Source: Paenibacillus auburnensis
GTDB taxonomy: Bacteria; Bacillota; Bacilli; Paenibacillales; Paenibacillaceae
DNA length: 64,000 bases
Direction: 5' to 3'
NCBI RefSeq assembly: GCF_927798115.1
Contig: NZ_CAKMMG010000012.1
Span: 114,257 to 178,256, forward strand
Positions within the stretch are counted from its first letter, which is position 1; each line of letters opens with the position of its first letter. Position numbers and translations under genes: made by a program. This document shows, piece after piece, positions 43,200-52,242 of this stretch. Below the pieces are notes generated by a model that was given only the letters and a program-made list of their open reading frames with translations, was not told the DNA's origin and made no database searches.

Positions 43200-44465
43200 T
43201 CAGATCAGCGCCTTCATGGCAATATCACTGCGGTTCTGCTTTCCTGCGAAATGAATCTTATCCGCACTTGTGTATGCTGCATTTCGGGCTTCGGCAATAT
43301 TCGCCCCCCGGCCTACAACACCAAGTACACGTCCGCCGTTTGTGATCCAGCGCCCTTCCTCATCCCGCGCCGTTCCTGCGTGGAATACGAGTCCGTCTCC
43401 GGCTTCCGCAAGCCCGGTAATCGGCACGCCCTTTGGATAAGATCCCGGATAACCCTCGGAGGCCAGGACCACGCATACAGCCGCCTCATCGCTCCACTCA
43501 ATGTTGATATCGGCAAGTCTGCCCTCAGCTACCGCCAAAAAGATCTCCAGCAGATCGCTCCGCAGACGTGGCAGCACAACCTGGGTCTCCGGATCGCCGA
43601 AACGCGCATTGAACTCAATCGTTTTCGGCTTGCCGTCCGGTGAAATCATCAGCCCTGCGAACAGCACGCCGCTGAAGGAACGGCCTTCCGCTACCATGGC
43701 TTTGGCCGTAGGCTCAATAATCGTCTTGACCGCCTCACGGATAATGGCTTCATCAATATGCGGCAGGGGGGAATAAGTCCCCATACCGCCTGTATTAGGC
43801 CCCTTATCACCGTCGAATATCGGCTTGTGATCCTGCGCAGCCGCCATCGGGCGCACGGTCTCTCCGTCGACAAAAGCGAGAATCGACATTTCCTGTCCGG
43901 CCAGAAACTCTTCAATCACGACCTGGGCGCCGGCTTCGCCGAACACCTTGGCCACCATAATATCACGCAGCGCCTGCTCGGCTTCCTCGCGCGAATAAGC
44001 AACAGTAACCCCTTTGCCGGCAGCCAGGCCATCGGCCTTGATAACAATCGGTAATCCCTGCCCGCGCAAATAGGCAAGCGCAGCTTCATAATCGCTGAAC
44101 TTCTCGTAGGCTGCTGTCGGAATACGATATTTGTGGAGCAGGTCCTTCATGAACGTTTTACTGCCTTCAATTTCAGCCGCATTCTTGCGTGGACCGAATA
44201 CCGGAATGTTCTGCGCTTCGAACGCGTCGACAATTCCTGCTGCCAGCGGATCATCGGGACCGATGACAGCAAGTCCTACTTCATGCTCTTTGGCAAACGC
44301 AGTCAGCTTATCAAACTCAAATACACCGATCGGCACACATTCCGCCAGCTGGGCAATCCCGGCATTGCCGGGTGCACAGTAGATTTTACCGGCTGCGGGG
44401 CTTTGGGACAGCTTCCAGATGATCGCATGCTCCCGGCCGCCGCTGCCGACCACTAAAATATCCAT
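43200..44465 (-). CDS. purD: phosphoribosylamine-glycine ligase PurD
   Basis: 421 residues, the ATP-grasp enzyme making GAR from PRA and glycine, second step of IMP synthesis. N-terminus MDILVVGSGGREHAIIWKLSQSP. The family signatures are RFGDPETQVVLPRL near residue 290 (the PurD signature) and LPIVIKADGLAAGKGVTVA. Last gene of the pur operon, 26 bp after purH. Full length and intact. Confidence 0.97.
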   Translation of the reverse strand: MDILVVGSGGREHAIIWKLSQSPAAGKIYCAPGNAGIAQLAECVPIGVFEFDKLTAFAKEHEVGLAVIGPDDPLAAGIVDAFEAQNIPVFGPRKNAAEIEGSKTFMKDLLHKYRIPTAAYEKFSDYEAALAYLRGQGLPIVIKADGLAAGKGVTVAYSREEAEQALRDIMVAKVFGEAGAQVVIEEFLAGQEMSILAFVDGETVRPMAAAQDHKPIFDGDKGPNTGGMGTYSPLPHIDEAIIREAVKTIIEPTAKAMVAEGRSFSGVLFAGLMISPDGKPKTIEFNARFGDPETQVVLPRLRSDLLEIFLAVAEGRLADINIEWSDEAAVCVVLASEGYPGSYPKGVPITGLAEAGDGLVFHAGTARDEEGRWITNGGRVLGVVGRGANIAEARNAAYTSADKIHFAGKQNRSDIAMKALI

Positions 44466-44491
44466 TGAAATGAAATCCTCCCCGAGTAATT

Positions 44492-46039
44492 CTAGTGTTT
44501 GAAATGGCGGACGCCGGTGAAGACCATAGCGATTCCGTATTCATTGGCAACCTTGATCGATTCCTCGTCTTTGATCGACCCGCCTGGCTGAATTACAGCG
44601 GTAATTCCTGCTTTTGCTGCAAGTTCAAGCGTATCGCCCATCGGGAAAAAGGCATCAGAAGCCAGTACAGCACCCTTGGCTTTCTCTCCAGCCTGTTCAA
44701 TCGCAATTTTCGCGGAACCGACACGATTCATTTGGCCTGCGCCGACGCCGACCGTCATATCATCCGCTGCCAGTACAATGGCGTTAGACTTCACATGCTT
44801 AACCACTTTCCAGCCGAACAGCAGCTGCTTAAGCTCTTCTTCTGTAGGCTTGCGGTCCGTAACGACCTGCAGGTCATCCGGATTCACGGAGTGCACGTCG
44901 CTCTCCTGCACAACCATCCCGCCCTCAATGGAAGTCACAACAAAGCTGCTCTTGCGTGCCGCTGCGGCACTCAGATTACCGATCTTGAGCAGGCGAATAT
45001 TTTTCTTCTTCGTCAAGATTTCCAGCGCTTCTTCGGTGAAGCCCGGAGCCAGGACGATCTCGAGGAAAATATCCTTAAGCAGATTTGCAGTGTCCGCATC
45101 GATGATCCGGTTCGCGGCAACAATTCCGCCGAAGATCGAGGTCGGATCAGCGTTGTAAGCTTTTTGATAAGCCTCATATACACTTGTTCCCACGCCTACG
45201 CCGCATGGATTCATATGCTTAATGGCCACAACCGCAGGTTCTTCGAATTCCTTCACGATCTGTAGCGCCGCGTTGGCATCATTGATATTGTTATAGGACA
45301 ATTCCTTACCGTGCAGCTGCTCGGCAGCTGTCAGCGTATCCTGCGCCGCTAGAGGCTTGCGGTAGAATGCCGCCTTCTGATGCGGGTTCTCCCCGTAACG
45401 CAGATCCTGGATTTTCTCGTAAGTCACTGTATAGCGCTCAGGCAGTGGTTCACCGGTCACATTAGCCAGATAATCGGCAATCAGGGCATCGTAAGCCGCC
45501 GTATGGCGGAACACTTTTGCTGCAAGACGTTTGCGGGTTTCAAGTGTCGTATCCCCGCCTGCACGCACTTCTTCAAGCACATTGGCATAATCAGCCGCAT
45601 CCACAACCACACTAACAAAAGCGTGGTTCTTCGCTGCTGAACGCAGCATCGTCGGTCCGCCGATATCGATATTCTCGATCGCTTCCTCGTACGATACATC
45701 GGGCTTAGCAATCGTCTCCGCGAACGGATACAGATTCACCACTACCAGATCAATGTAGTCAAGGCCAAGCTCAGTCATCTGCCGTGTGTGCTCCTCATTG
45801 TCACGAACCGCAAGCAGGCCGCTGTGTACAGCAGGATGCAGCGTTTTAACGCGTCCGTCCATGATTTCGGGGAAGCCTGTTACATCGGAGATACCGATAA
45901 CCGGTACGCCTTCTTTAGCCAAAAGTGTGCTAGTGCCGCCTGTGGAGATAATTTCTACGCCTAGTGCAGACAACTCGCGGCAAAAATCCACGATGCCCTG
46001 TTTGTCCGATACGCTGACCAGCGCTCTTTTGATACTCAC
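44492..46039 (-). CDS. purH: bifunctional AICAR transformylase/IMP cyclohydrolase PurH
   Basis: 515 residues. Residues 1-200 form the IMP cyclohydrolase domain (VSIKRALVSVSDKQGIVDFCREL start; EIISTGGTSTLL; FPEIMDGRVKTLHPAVHSGLL). The rest is the AICAR transformylase (DLRYGENPHQKAAFYR; KHMNPCGVG; SDAFFPMGDTLELAAKAGITAVIQPGGSIKDEE). It performs the last two steps to IMP, using 10-formyl-THF. A 250-bp gap with a hairpin/U tract separates it from purN, so purH-purD may have separate control. Confidence 0.97.
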   Translation of the reverse strand: MSIKRALVSVSDKQGIVDFCRELSALGVEIISTGGTSTLLAKEGVPVIGISDVTGFPEIMDGRVKTLHPAVHSGLLAVRDNEEHTRQMTELGLDYIDLVVVNLYPFAETIAKPDVSYEEAIENIDIGGPTMLRSAAKNHAFVSVVVDAADYANVLEEVRAGGDTTLETRKRLAAKVFRHTAAYDALIADYLANVTGEPLPERYTVTYEKIQDLRYGENPHQKAAFYRKPLAAQDTLTAAEQLHGKELSYNNINDANAALQIVKEFEEPAVVAIKHMNPCGVGVGTSVYEAYQKAYNADPTSIFGGIVAANRIIDADTANLLKDIFLEIVLAPGFTEEALEILTKKKNIRLLKIGNLSAAAARKSSFVVTSIEGGMVVQESDVHSVNPDDLQVVTDRKPTEEELKQLLFGWKVVKHVKSNAIVLAADDMTVGVGAGQMNRVGSAKIAIEQAGEKAKGAVLASDAFFPMGDTLELAAKAGITAVIQPGGSIKDEESIKVANEYGIAMVFTGVRHFKH

Positions 46040-46218
46040 TTGAATAGTCCTCCTCCGGATGATGCTAGATTAGTATTATTTGACTAGAGACTCTTGTTAT
46101 ATAAACGACACTGTAACGGTCTATCATCGACACAACAGCCGTCAACCGACAACAACTAAATGTTTGTGCAATATTTCCCGAGAAATATCAGAACCCGCGG
46201 ATGGTGTGCAGAGTGTCG

Positions 46219-46265
46219 AAAAAAGCTGCAGGTATAAGACATAATTTCAGTTATATGTCCCTGCA
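46219..46265 (-). terminator. hairpin with U tract between purN and purH
   Basis: On the minus strand TGCAGGGACATA... pairs with ...TATGTCTTATACCTGCA. The stem (6 outer and about 6 inner pairs with bulges) is followed by GCTTTTTTCG. It begins about 25 bp after the purN stop. It looks like an intrinsic terminator or attenuator inside the operon. No aptamer was recognised before it. Confidence 0.6.
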
Positions 46266-46289
46266 ATGCCATTCCCACCTGTGATAAAT

Positions 46290-46907
46290 CTACTGACGGA
46301 CAATAACGTGTCTTCCGTGCAGTTCTACCTTTCCGGCGGCAAAAGCGCCCACGACCTCGGGATACAGCTCGTACTCCACCTGATGAATCCGTTCCGCCAG
46401 CGACTCGGCCGTATCCCCGGCTTCTACCGCCACACTGCGCTGGGCAATAACCGGTCCGGTATCCATGCCTCCGTCGACAAAATGCACCGTCACTCCTGTA
46501 AGCTTCACACCATAATCCAGTGCCTGTCCAATCGCGTCTTTCCCGGCAAAGGCCGGCAGCAGTGAAGGATGAATGTTGATAATCCGGCCGGCAAATGGCT
46601 CCAGCAGTACCGGGGTGATCAGCCGCATGTAACCGGCAAGTACGATCAGACCGATGTCCCGGCGCTTCAGCTCGGCAACAATCTCCGCCTCGTAAAGCTC
46701 ACGGCTGGCGAAGTCCTTCGGCCGCAACAGGAGGGCGGGTACGCCCGCAGCCTCCGCACGCTGTGCTACAAGCGCTTCCGGCCGGTCGGAAACCAGCAGC
46801 TCAATGCTTCCCTCACCAAGCTGCCCGGCTCTCTGAGCTTCAATAAGTGCGGCAAAATTGCTGCCCTGCCCGGAGGCAAATACAGCGATCCGGCTGCTGC
46901 TCATCAC
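46290..46907 (-). CDS. purN: phosphoribosylglycinamide formyltransferase PurN
   Basis: 205 residues, transfers formyl from 10-formyl-THF to GAR. N-terminus RIAVFASGQGSNFAALIEA, then DIGLIVLAGYMRLITPVLLEPFAGRIINIHPSLLPAFAGKDAIGQAL, holding the active-site Asn-His-Asp region (His in NIHPSLLP; later DGGMDTGPVI). The ATG overlaps the purM stop by 4 bp (ATGA) and is translationally coupled. Intact. Confidence 0.96.
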   Translation of the reverse strand: MMSSSRIAVFASGQGSNFAALIEAQRAGQLGEGSIELLVSDRPEALVAQRAEAAGVPALLLRPKDFASRELYEAEIVAELKRRDIGLIVLAGYMRLITPVLLEPFAGRIINIHPSLLPAFAGKDAIGQALDYGVKLTGVTVHFVDGGMDTGPVIAQRSVAVEAGDTAESLAERIHQVEYELYPEVVGAFAAGKVELHGRHVIVRQ

Positions 46908-47944
46908 ACCTCAGCTCCAGTAAAGGTAACAATGCGCTCTCCTTCAGTCACCGTTCCGATCAAATAAGCCTCTTCACCGCTAGCCTTCAGCAGCTCAAGC
47001 GCACGTTCTCCGTCCGCAGCAGGAACAACCAGGACAAGGCCGATACCCATATTAAAAGTAGTGAACATATCCCGATTGCTTACACTGCCTTTGCTCTGCA
47101 TCAAGCCGAACACCGGCTGAATTGGCCAGGACCCATAGTTGATTTCCACGTTCACGTTATCCGGCAGCATCCGCGGAATATTCTCGATGAAGCCGCCGCC
47201 GGTAATATGCGCCATGCCTTTAACCTTGACCTGCTCCAGCAGTGCCAGCAAAGGCTTGACGTAGATTTTGGTTGGAGCCAGCAGGACATCCACAAGCGGA
47301 GCGCCCAGCTCAGGAAGGACATCATTCAAGTCATAGCCGGCTTGTTCCAGCAAAAGCTTGCGCACCAGCGAGAAGCCATTGCTGTGTATTCCGCTGGAAG
47401 CGAGGCCAATTACCGTATCGCCAGGTGCAATATCCGCACCGGTAACGAGCTTGGCTTTGTCAGCCACACCCACCGTAAAGCCGGCGATATCGTACTCACC
47501 CGCAGCATACATGCCCGGCATTTCCGCCGTTTCGCCGCCGATTAACGCGCAGCCTGCCTGATGGCAGCCTTCCGCAATTCCGGCCACGATGGCTTCGATC
47601 TTCTCCGGCACGACTTTGTCGCAGGCCAGATAGTCCAGGAAGAAGAGCGGCTCTGCACCTTGTACCACGATGTCGTTGACACACATCGCTACAGCGTCGA
47701 TGCCAATCGTATCATGCCGGTCTGCTGCGAACGCGAGCTTGAGTTTGGTGCCGACACCATCGGTTCCCGATACCAGCACCGGCTCTTCGTATTTATCTTT
47801 ATTAAGACCGAACAGTGCGCCGAATCCGCCAAGCTCTGTCATGACCTCCGGACGGTATGTGCGCTTCACATGCTTCTTCATGCGTTCTACCGCTTCATTG
47901 CCAGCCGCAATATCCACTCCGGCGTTTTTATAAGCTTCCGACAC
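46904..47944 (-). CDS. purM: phosphoribosylformylglycinamidine cyclo-ligase PurM
   Basis: 346 residues from a GTG at 47944 (GAGGTG 7 nt upstream, matching the Bacillus length; the frame extends 5 codons more). Opening SEAYKNAGVDIAAGNEAVERMKK. Motifs: PVLVSGTDGVGTKLKLA; GIDAVAMCVNDIVVQGAEPLFFLDYLA; GETAEMPGMY; GLASSGIHSNGFSLVR; HITGGGFIENIPRML. It closes the imidazole ring to AIR. A long repeat-rich gap (570 bp) separates it from purF. Confidence 0.96.
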   Translation of the reverse strand: MSEAYKNAGVDIAAGNEAVERMKKHVKRTYRPEVMTELGGFGALFGLNKDKYEEPVLVSGTDGVGTKLKLAFAADRHDTIGIDAVAMCVNDIVVQGAEPLFFLDYLACDKVVPEKIEAIVAGIAEGCHQAGCALIGGETAEMPGMYAAGEYDIAGFTVGVADKAKLVTGADIAPGDTVIGLASSGIHSNGFSLVRKLLLEQAGYDLNDVLPELGAPLVDVLLAPTKIYVKPLLALLEQVKVKGMAHITGGGFIENIPRMLPDNVNVEINYGSWPIQPVFGLMQSKGSVSNRDMFTTFNMGIGLVLVVPAADGERALELLKASGEEAYLIGTVTEGERIVTFTGAEV

Positions 47945-48004
47945 TTTTGGACACCTCATTTTAGTTAGTTTAGAGCGCGGTTTCGGGGCGGCAGGGATTC
48001 TCTG

Positions 48005-48150
48005 GTGGTTAATGGGGCGCCATTACAAGGAATGTTTGGACTTCCGGTCGCTGTTATATTTGGATTTCCTGATTAAAACCGCTGTCCGCGGTAGAAATCC
48101 AAATATAAAGGCGAACGCTACGCTCCTACAGTTCCAAACTTCCTCTCCAT
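48005..48150. repeat. palindromic repeat in the purF-purM gap, copy 1
   Basis: Begins TGGTTAATGGGGC, then AAGGAATGTTTGGACTTCC. It has a perfect 13-bp inner stem: ATATTTGGATTTC (48056-48068) pairs with GAAATCCAAATAT (48094-48106). The right part ends in CAGTTCCAAACTTCCTCTCC. The two ends are themselves imperfect inverted repeats. The same element, with compensatory changes, is at 54322-54465. Confidence 0.85.
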
Positions 48151-48514
48151 GGCTTCCAACCACCTGGACAACCCGTCCGCAAGCCGAAGTTCGCGCCTTG
48201 CACACGGGCAGTGGCTCGGCGCTCTTGGCGAAGCCAAGCGCCTCGCTAAGCGAGAGGCAACCCGCTTTTGCGAAGCAAACAGACGGGGCCGCGAGCCCAA
48301 AGTGCCCGGCGGGGCCGCAGGCCGCCAGGGCCCGCAGCGACGTGAAGCGTGTCCGCAGGACAAAGCGGGCACCCACACCCACGCCCTCTTAGCAAGTTTA
48401 GAGCAAACTCCTACCGCCGAGCTTTCGTGTGGCCGGAGGGCAGCGCCCTCCGGAATCCCCCTTTGTAAGGGGGACTTAGGGGGATGGGCACCACGACTTA
48501 CGGGGATGTCCACA
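48151..48514. repeat. GC-rich stacked hairpins in the purF-purM gap
   Basis: Several inverted repeats in series: CTTGGCGAAGCCAAG; CCTCGCTAAGCGAGAGG; CCGGAGGGCAGCGCCCTCCGG; CCCCCTTTGTAAGGGGG followed by a second AGGGGG. Composition is much more GC-rich than the neighbourhood. No protein with support. It resembles an accumulated intergenic repeat block inside the operon. Confidence 0.6.
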
Positions 48515-50011
48515 CTAGCAAGAACAGCCGTCCTTCTCTTCCCCGCCGAAATCCACCTGCGTCGGGTAATCGTTATCGAAGCAGGAGAGGCAGAGGCCCC
48601 CCTTATACTCTTCGCTGCTGTAGCCGCCGATGGACTGGATCAGTCCCTCCGGCGAGAGGAAGGACAGCGAATCGGCGTTAATCTCCTCGCACATTTCTTG
48701 AATAGTCTTGTAAGATGCAATCAGCTCACGGCGGTCAGGCGTATCGATGCCGTAGAAGCACGGATTCTTGAACGGCGGCGAAGTGATCCGCACATGCACT
48801 TCAAGCGCTCCGGCTTCGCGCAGCAGATTAACGATCCGGCGTGAGGTCGTACCGCGGACGATGGAGTCATCGATCATGACGACACGCTGGCCTTCAACGA
48901 CGCGGCGTACGGCGCTGAGCTTCATCTTAACACCCTGCTCACGCAGCTCCTGGCTCGGCTGGATAAAGGTCCGGCCGGTGTATTTATTCTTGATCAATCC
49001 AAGCTCGTACGGGATACCCGTCTGCTCGGCATAGCCGATGGCTGCGGAGATACTGGAATCCGGCACACCGGTTACAATATCCGCGTCCACAAAGGATTCC
49101 AGTGCCATCCGGCTGCCCATCCGCTTGCGGGCGGAATGGAGGTTTGCGCCGTTGAGGTCACTGTCAGGACGGGCAAAATAGATATATTCCATCGCACACA
49201 GTGCTTTGCGCTTCGGTTCTGTGAAACGGTCTTCCAGGAAGCCGTTCTTATCCAGTACCAGCAGCTCGCCCGGTTCGATATCACGGACCAGAGTGGCCCC
49301 GATGACTTCAAGCGCGCAGGACTCCGAAGCGAAGACATACGCTTCACCGAGGCGGCCCATAACCAGCGGGCGCAGCCCGTGCGGGTCAGAAGCGACGATC
49401 AGCTTGTCGTTGGTCATCAGCAGGAAGGCGAAACCGCCGACGAGCTGGCGCAGCGCATCCTTGGCTGCTTCGACAAAATCCTTCGGCGAACGTGCAATCA
49501 GATGCGCGAGCACCTCGGTGTCACTGGTGGTCTGGAAGATGGAGCCGCTCATTTCGAGCTGCTTGCGGATCAGCGGCTCGTTGACGATATTACCGTTAGT
49601 CGCAATCGCCAGATCGCCGTCGCGGTACTTGAAGACCAGCGGCTGCGCATTTGTCAGCCGGCTGTCCCCGCTGGTGGAATAACGCACATGTCCGATGGAC
49701 ATGTCACCGACCAGCGACGCGATTTTGTCCTTGTCGAAGACTTCCTTAACAAGGCCCATACCGCGGTGATAGTTGAAATCGCGGCCGTCCGCTACGCAGA
49801 TGCCGGCACTCTCTTCACCACGATGCTGCAGGGCGTGCAGCCCATAATAAGACATGGAGGCGGCTTCCGGGTGTCCGAAGACCCCGAAGACGCCGCATTC
49901 TTCTTTTAACGTGTCAAAAATATCTCCCGAGCCCGTTCCTTCATTGTAAAAGTCGCCGGTCCACAGGATGGGGGTCTCCTGCTTGTTCCCGGTCTTTACT
50001 TCATAAGACAT
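48515..50011 (-). CDS. purF: amidophosphoribosyltransferase PurF
   Basis: 498 residues from ATG 50011 (GGGAGGATGC upstream), overlapping the purL end by 16 bp. It commits PRPP and glutamine to PRA. The N-terminal nucleophile is Cys39 (LKEECGVFGVFGH), so the pro-segment to be removed is 38 residues, longer than the 11 of Bacillus. The glutaminase domain carries GLHALQHRGEESAG. The PRPP site reads VVMIDDSIVRGTTS. The iron-sulfur cysteines are visible (CAMEYIYFARP; CFYGIDTP; CLSC near the end). The end is followed by the 570-bp gap with repeats. Confidence 0.96.
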   Translation of the reverse strand: MSYEVKTGNKQETPILWTGDFYNEGTGSGDIFDTLKEECGVFGVFGHPEAASMSYYGLHALQHRGEESAGICVADGRDFNYHRGMGLVKEVFDKDKIASLVGDMSIGHVRYSTSGDSRLTNAQPLVFKYRDGDLAIATNGNIVNEPLIRKQLEMSGSIFQTTSDTEVLAHLIARSPKDFVEAAKDALRQLVGGFAFLLMTNDKLIVASDPHGLRPLVMGRLGEAYVFASESCALEVIGATLVRDIEPGELLVLDKNGFLEDRFTEPKRKALCAMEYIYFARPDSDLNGANLHSARKRMGSRMALESFVDADIVTGVPDSSISAAIGYAEQTGIPYELGLIKNKYTGRTFIQPSQELREQGVKMKLSAVRRVVEGQRVVMIDDSIVRGTTSRRIVNLLREAGALEVHVRITSPPFKNPCFYGIDTPDRRELIASYKTIQEMCEEINADSLSFLSPEGLIQSIGGYSSEEYKGGLCLSCFDNDYPTQVDFGGEEKDGCSC

Positions 50012-52242
50012 GGAATAGCATCCTCCCAAACGGATTTGAGTTCTGATACAGCCTCATCAAGTGCGGATGCACCGTCCAAGGATACGCGCAATCTGTCACC
50101 GCCGACAGTTCCGATGATTTCTACCGGTACGCCGTAAGCAGCAACCGCTGCTTTCAATTCTTCTGCCCGGTCAGGTGCTGCTGTCAGCACAATGCGGGAT
50201 TGGGTCTCACTAAACAGCGCCACATCCGGACGCAGTCCGCCAGCGGACAACTCCACGTTAGCGCCAATACCACCGCTGATGCAGCTCTCGGCCAGTGCCG
50301 CCGCCAATCCGCCTTCGGACAGGTCATGAGCCGAGCGGACAAGACCGCTGCGGATTGTACCAAGTACAGCATCCAGCAATTTTTGTTCTGTAGCTAAATC
50401 AAGCGCAGGCGGGCGGCCTTCAGTCAAGCCGTGAACCGCATATTGGAACTCACTGCCGCCAAGCTCTGCTTTGGTTACGCCCAGCAGCAGAATGGCATCG
50501 CCCTCCTGCTTGAAGGCTTGAGTCGTAATGTGATCCGTATCTTCAACCAGACCCACCATACCGACAACCGGAGTCGGATAGATGGCGCCGGCAGCATTTT
50601 CGTTGTACAAGCTGACGTTACCGCCGATAACCGGCGTATCGAGCACACGGCAGGCTTCAGCCATACCGTCTACGGCACGTTCCATCTGCCAGAAAATCTC
50701 CGGCTTCTCCGGGCTGCCGAAGTTCAGATTGTCCGTAATCGCCAGCGGTTTAGCGCCGGAGCAGACAATGTTGCGGGCCGCTTCACTTACCGCAATGCGT
50801 CCGCCGACTTCAGGGTCCAGATAGACATATCGTCCGTTGCAGTCTGTAGTCATAGCCAGACCTTTGCGTGTGCCATGGATCGTAACCACTGCAGCATCGG
50901 AGCCCGGACGAACCGCCGTGCTGGTGCGGACCATATAATCGTATTGGTTATAGACCCAGGCTTTGCTTGCCACTGTAGGCGAAGCCAGTACCGTGCGCAA
51001 TGCGCCGCCGAGATCGGTAACTTCTTCATAACGAAGGGTATCTACGTTTGCATTCTCTTCATAGTAAGCCGGAACTGCTGATGGCTTCTTGTAGATTGGG
51101 CATTCATCTACCAGCGCCGTTACCGGCATATCGCCGACAACCTCACCGTGATGGAACAGCTTCAGGCGGCCGTCATCCGTTACCTTGCCCACTTTGCGGC
51201 AGATCACGCCCCAACGGTCAAAAATCTCCTGTGCCTGCGCTTCATCCTTAGGCTCAACCACGAACAGCATCCGCTCCTGGGATTCGGACAGCATCATTTC
51301 ATAAGGCGTCATGCCTTCTTCACGCTGCGGCACCTGATCCAGGTACAGTTCCAGGCCGTTGCCGGCTTTACTGGCCATCTCAGCACTGGAACAGGTTAAC
51401 CCTGCTGCACCCATGTCCTGGATACCAAGCACGATACCGCTGTCGATCAGCTCAAGGCACGATTCCATCACCAGCTTCTCCATAAACGGGTCGCCGACTT
51501 GAACCGCTGTTTTCTTGGCTTCGGATTCCTCGCTCAGCTCTACAGAAGCAAAGGTAGCACCGTGAATACCGTCGCGTCCGGTAGGAGGACCAACGTAGAA
51601 CACAGGGTTTCCTACACCTTTGGCGACACCGCGCTGGATTTTATCATGATCAATCAGTCCGACACACATTGCGTTAACCAGCGGATTGCCGTCATAGCTG
51701 TTGTCGAACATAATTTCCCCGCCGACGGTTGGGATTCCGATACAGTTGCCGTAGCCAGCGATGCCGGACACGACATGCTCGAACAAATATTTTACCCGGT
51801 CGCTCTCAAGCTTCCCGAAACGCAGGGAATTGAGCAGCGCTACCGGTCTTGCACCCATGGAGAAAATATCGCGGATAATCCCGCCCACCCCGGTCGCCGC
51901 GCCCTGATAAGGCTCAACAGCCGACGGATGGTTGTGGCTTTCGATTTTGAATACAACCGCCTGGTTGTCTCCGATGTCCACGATGCCCGCGCCTTCGCCC
52001 GGACCCATCAGTACACGCGGACCGCTTGTCGGAAAACGTCCAAGAAGCGGCTTGGAGTTCTTATATGCGCAGTGCTCGGACCACATTACGCTGAATACGC
52101 CGATTTCGGTATAGTTAGGCTTACGGCCCATGAAAGAAGTGATGAGCTCATATTCGCTGTCCGATACTCCGAATTGACTGTAGATTTTCTGCTCCGCGAT
52201 TTGCTCTGCGGTCGGCTCCTTAGCGGATACTTGCTGCGTCAT
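49996..52242 (-). CDS. purL: FGAM synthetase large subunit PurL
   Basis: 748 residues, the small-type PurL used with PurQ and PurS by Gram-positives. It starts MTQQVSAKEPTAEQIAEQKIYSQFGVSDSEYELI. Motifs: WSEHCAYKNSKPLLGRFPT; GIVDIGDNQAVVFKIESHNHPSAVEPYQGAATGVGG; PVFYVGPPTGRDGIHGATFAS; LTCSSAEMASKAG. The start overlaps purQ by 23 bp. The three-subunit complex converts FGAR and glutamine to FGAM with ATP. Confidence 0.97.
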   Translation of the reverse strand: MTQQVSAKEPTAEQIAEQKIYSQFGVSDSEYELITSFMGRKPNYTEIGVFSVMWSEHCAYKNSKPLLGRFPTSGPRVLMGPGEGAGIVDIGDNQAVVFKIESHNHPSAVEPYQGAATGVGGIIRDIFSMGARPVALLNSLRFGKLESDRVKYLFEHVVSGIAGYGNCIGIPTVGGEIMFDNSYDGNPLVNAMCVGLIDHDKIQRGVAKGVGNPVFYVGPPTGRDGIHGATFASVELSEESEAKKTAVQVGDPFMEKLVMESCLELIDSGIVLGIQDMGAAGLTCSSAEMASKAGNGLELYLDQVPQREEGMTPYEMMLSESQERMLFVVEPKDEAQAQEIFDRWGVICRKVGKVTDDGRLKLFHHGEVVGDMPVTALVDECPIYKKPSAVPAYYEENANVDTLRYEEVTDLGGALRTVLASPTVASKAWVYNQYDYMVRTSTAVRPGSDAAVVTIHGTRKGLAMTTDCNGRYVYLDPEVGGRIAVSEAARNIVCSGAKPLAITDNLNFGSPEKPEIFWQMERAVDGMAEACRVLDTPVIGGNVSLYNENAAGAIYPTPVVGMVGLVEDTDHITTQAFKQEGDAILLLGVTKAELGGSEFQYAVHGLTEGRPPALDLATEQKLLDAVLGTIRSGLVRSAHDLSEGGLAAALAESCISGGIGANVELSAGGLRPDVALFSETQSRIVLTAAPDRAEELKAAVAAYGVPVEIIGTVGGDRLRVSLDGASALDEAVSELKSVWEDAIPCLMK

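Noticed and set aside
48023..48382. 119-codon minus-strand frame and overlapping plus-strand frames in the purF-purM gap
   Set aside because: The sequence is repeat-rich and palindromic, the predicted peptides are typical of GC-rich repeat translation, and no ribosome site or motif is present.
49136..49909. 257-codon plus-strand frame opposite purF, and similar long frames opposite purL, purH, purB and purK
   Set aside because: All are shadows of conserved pur genes on the other strand.
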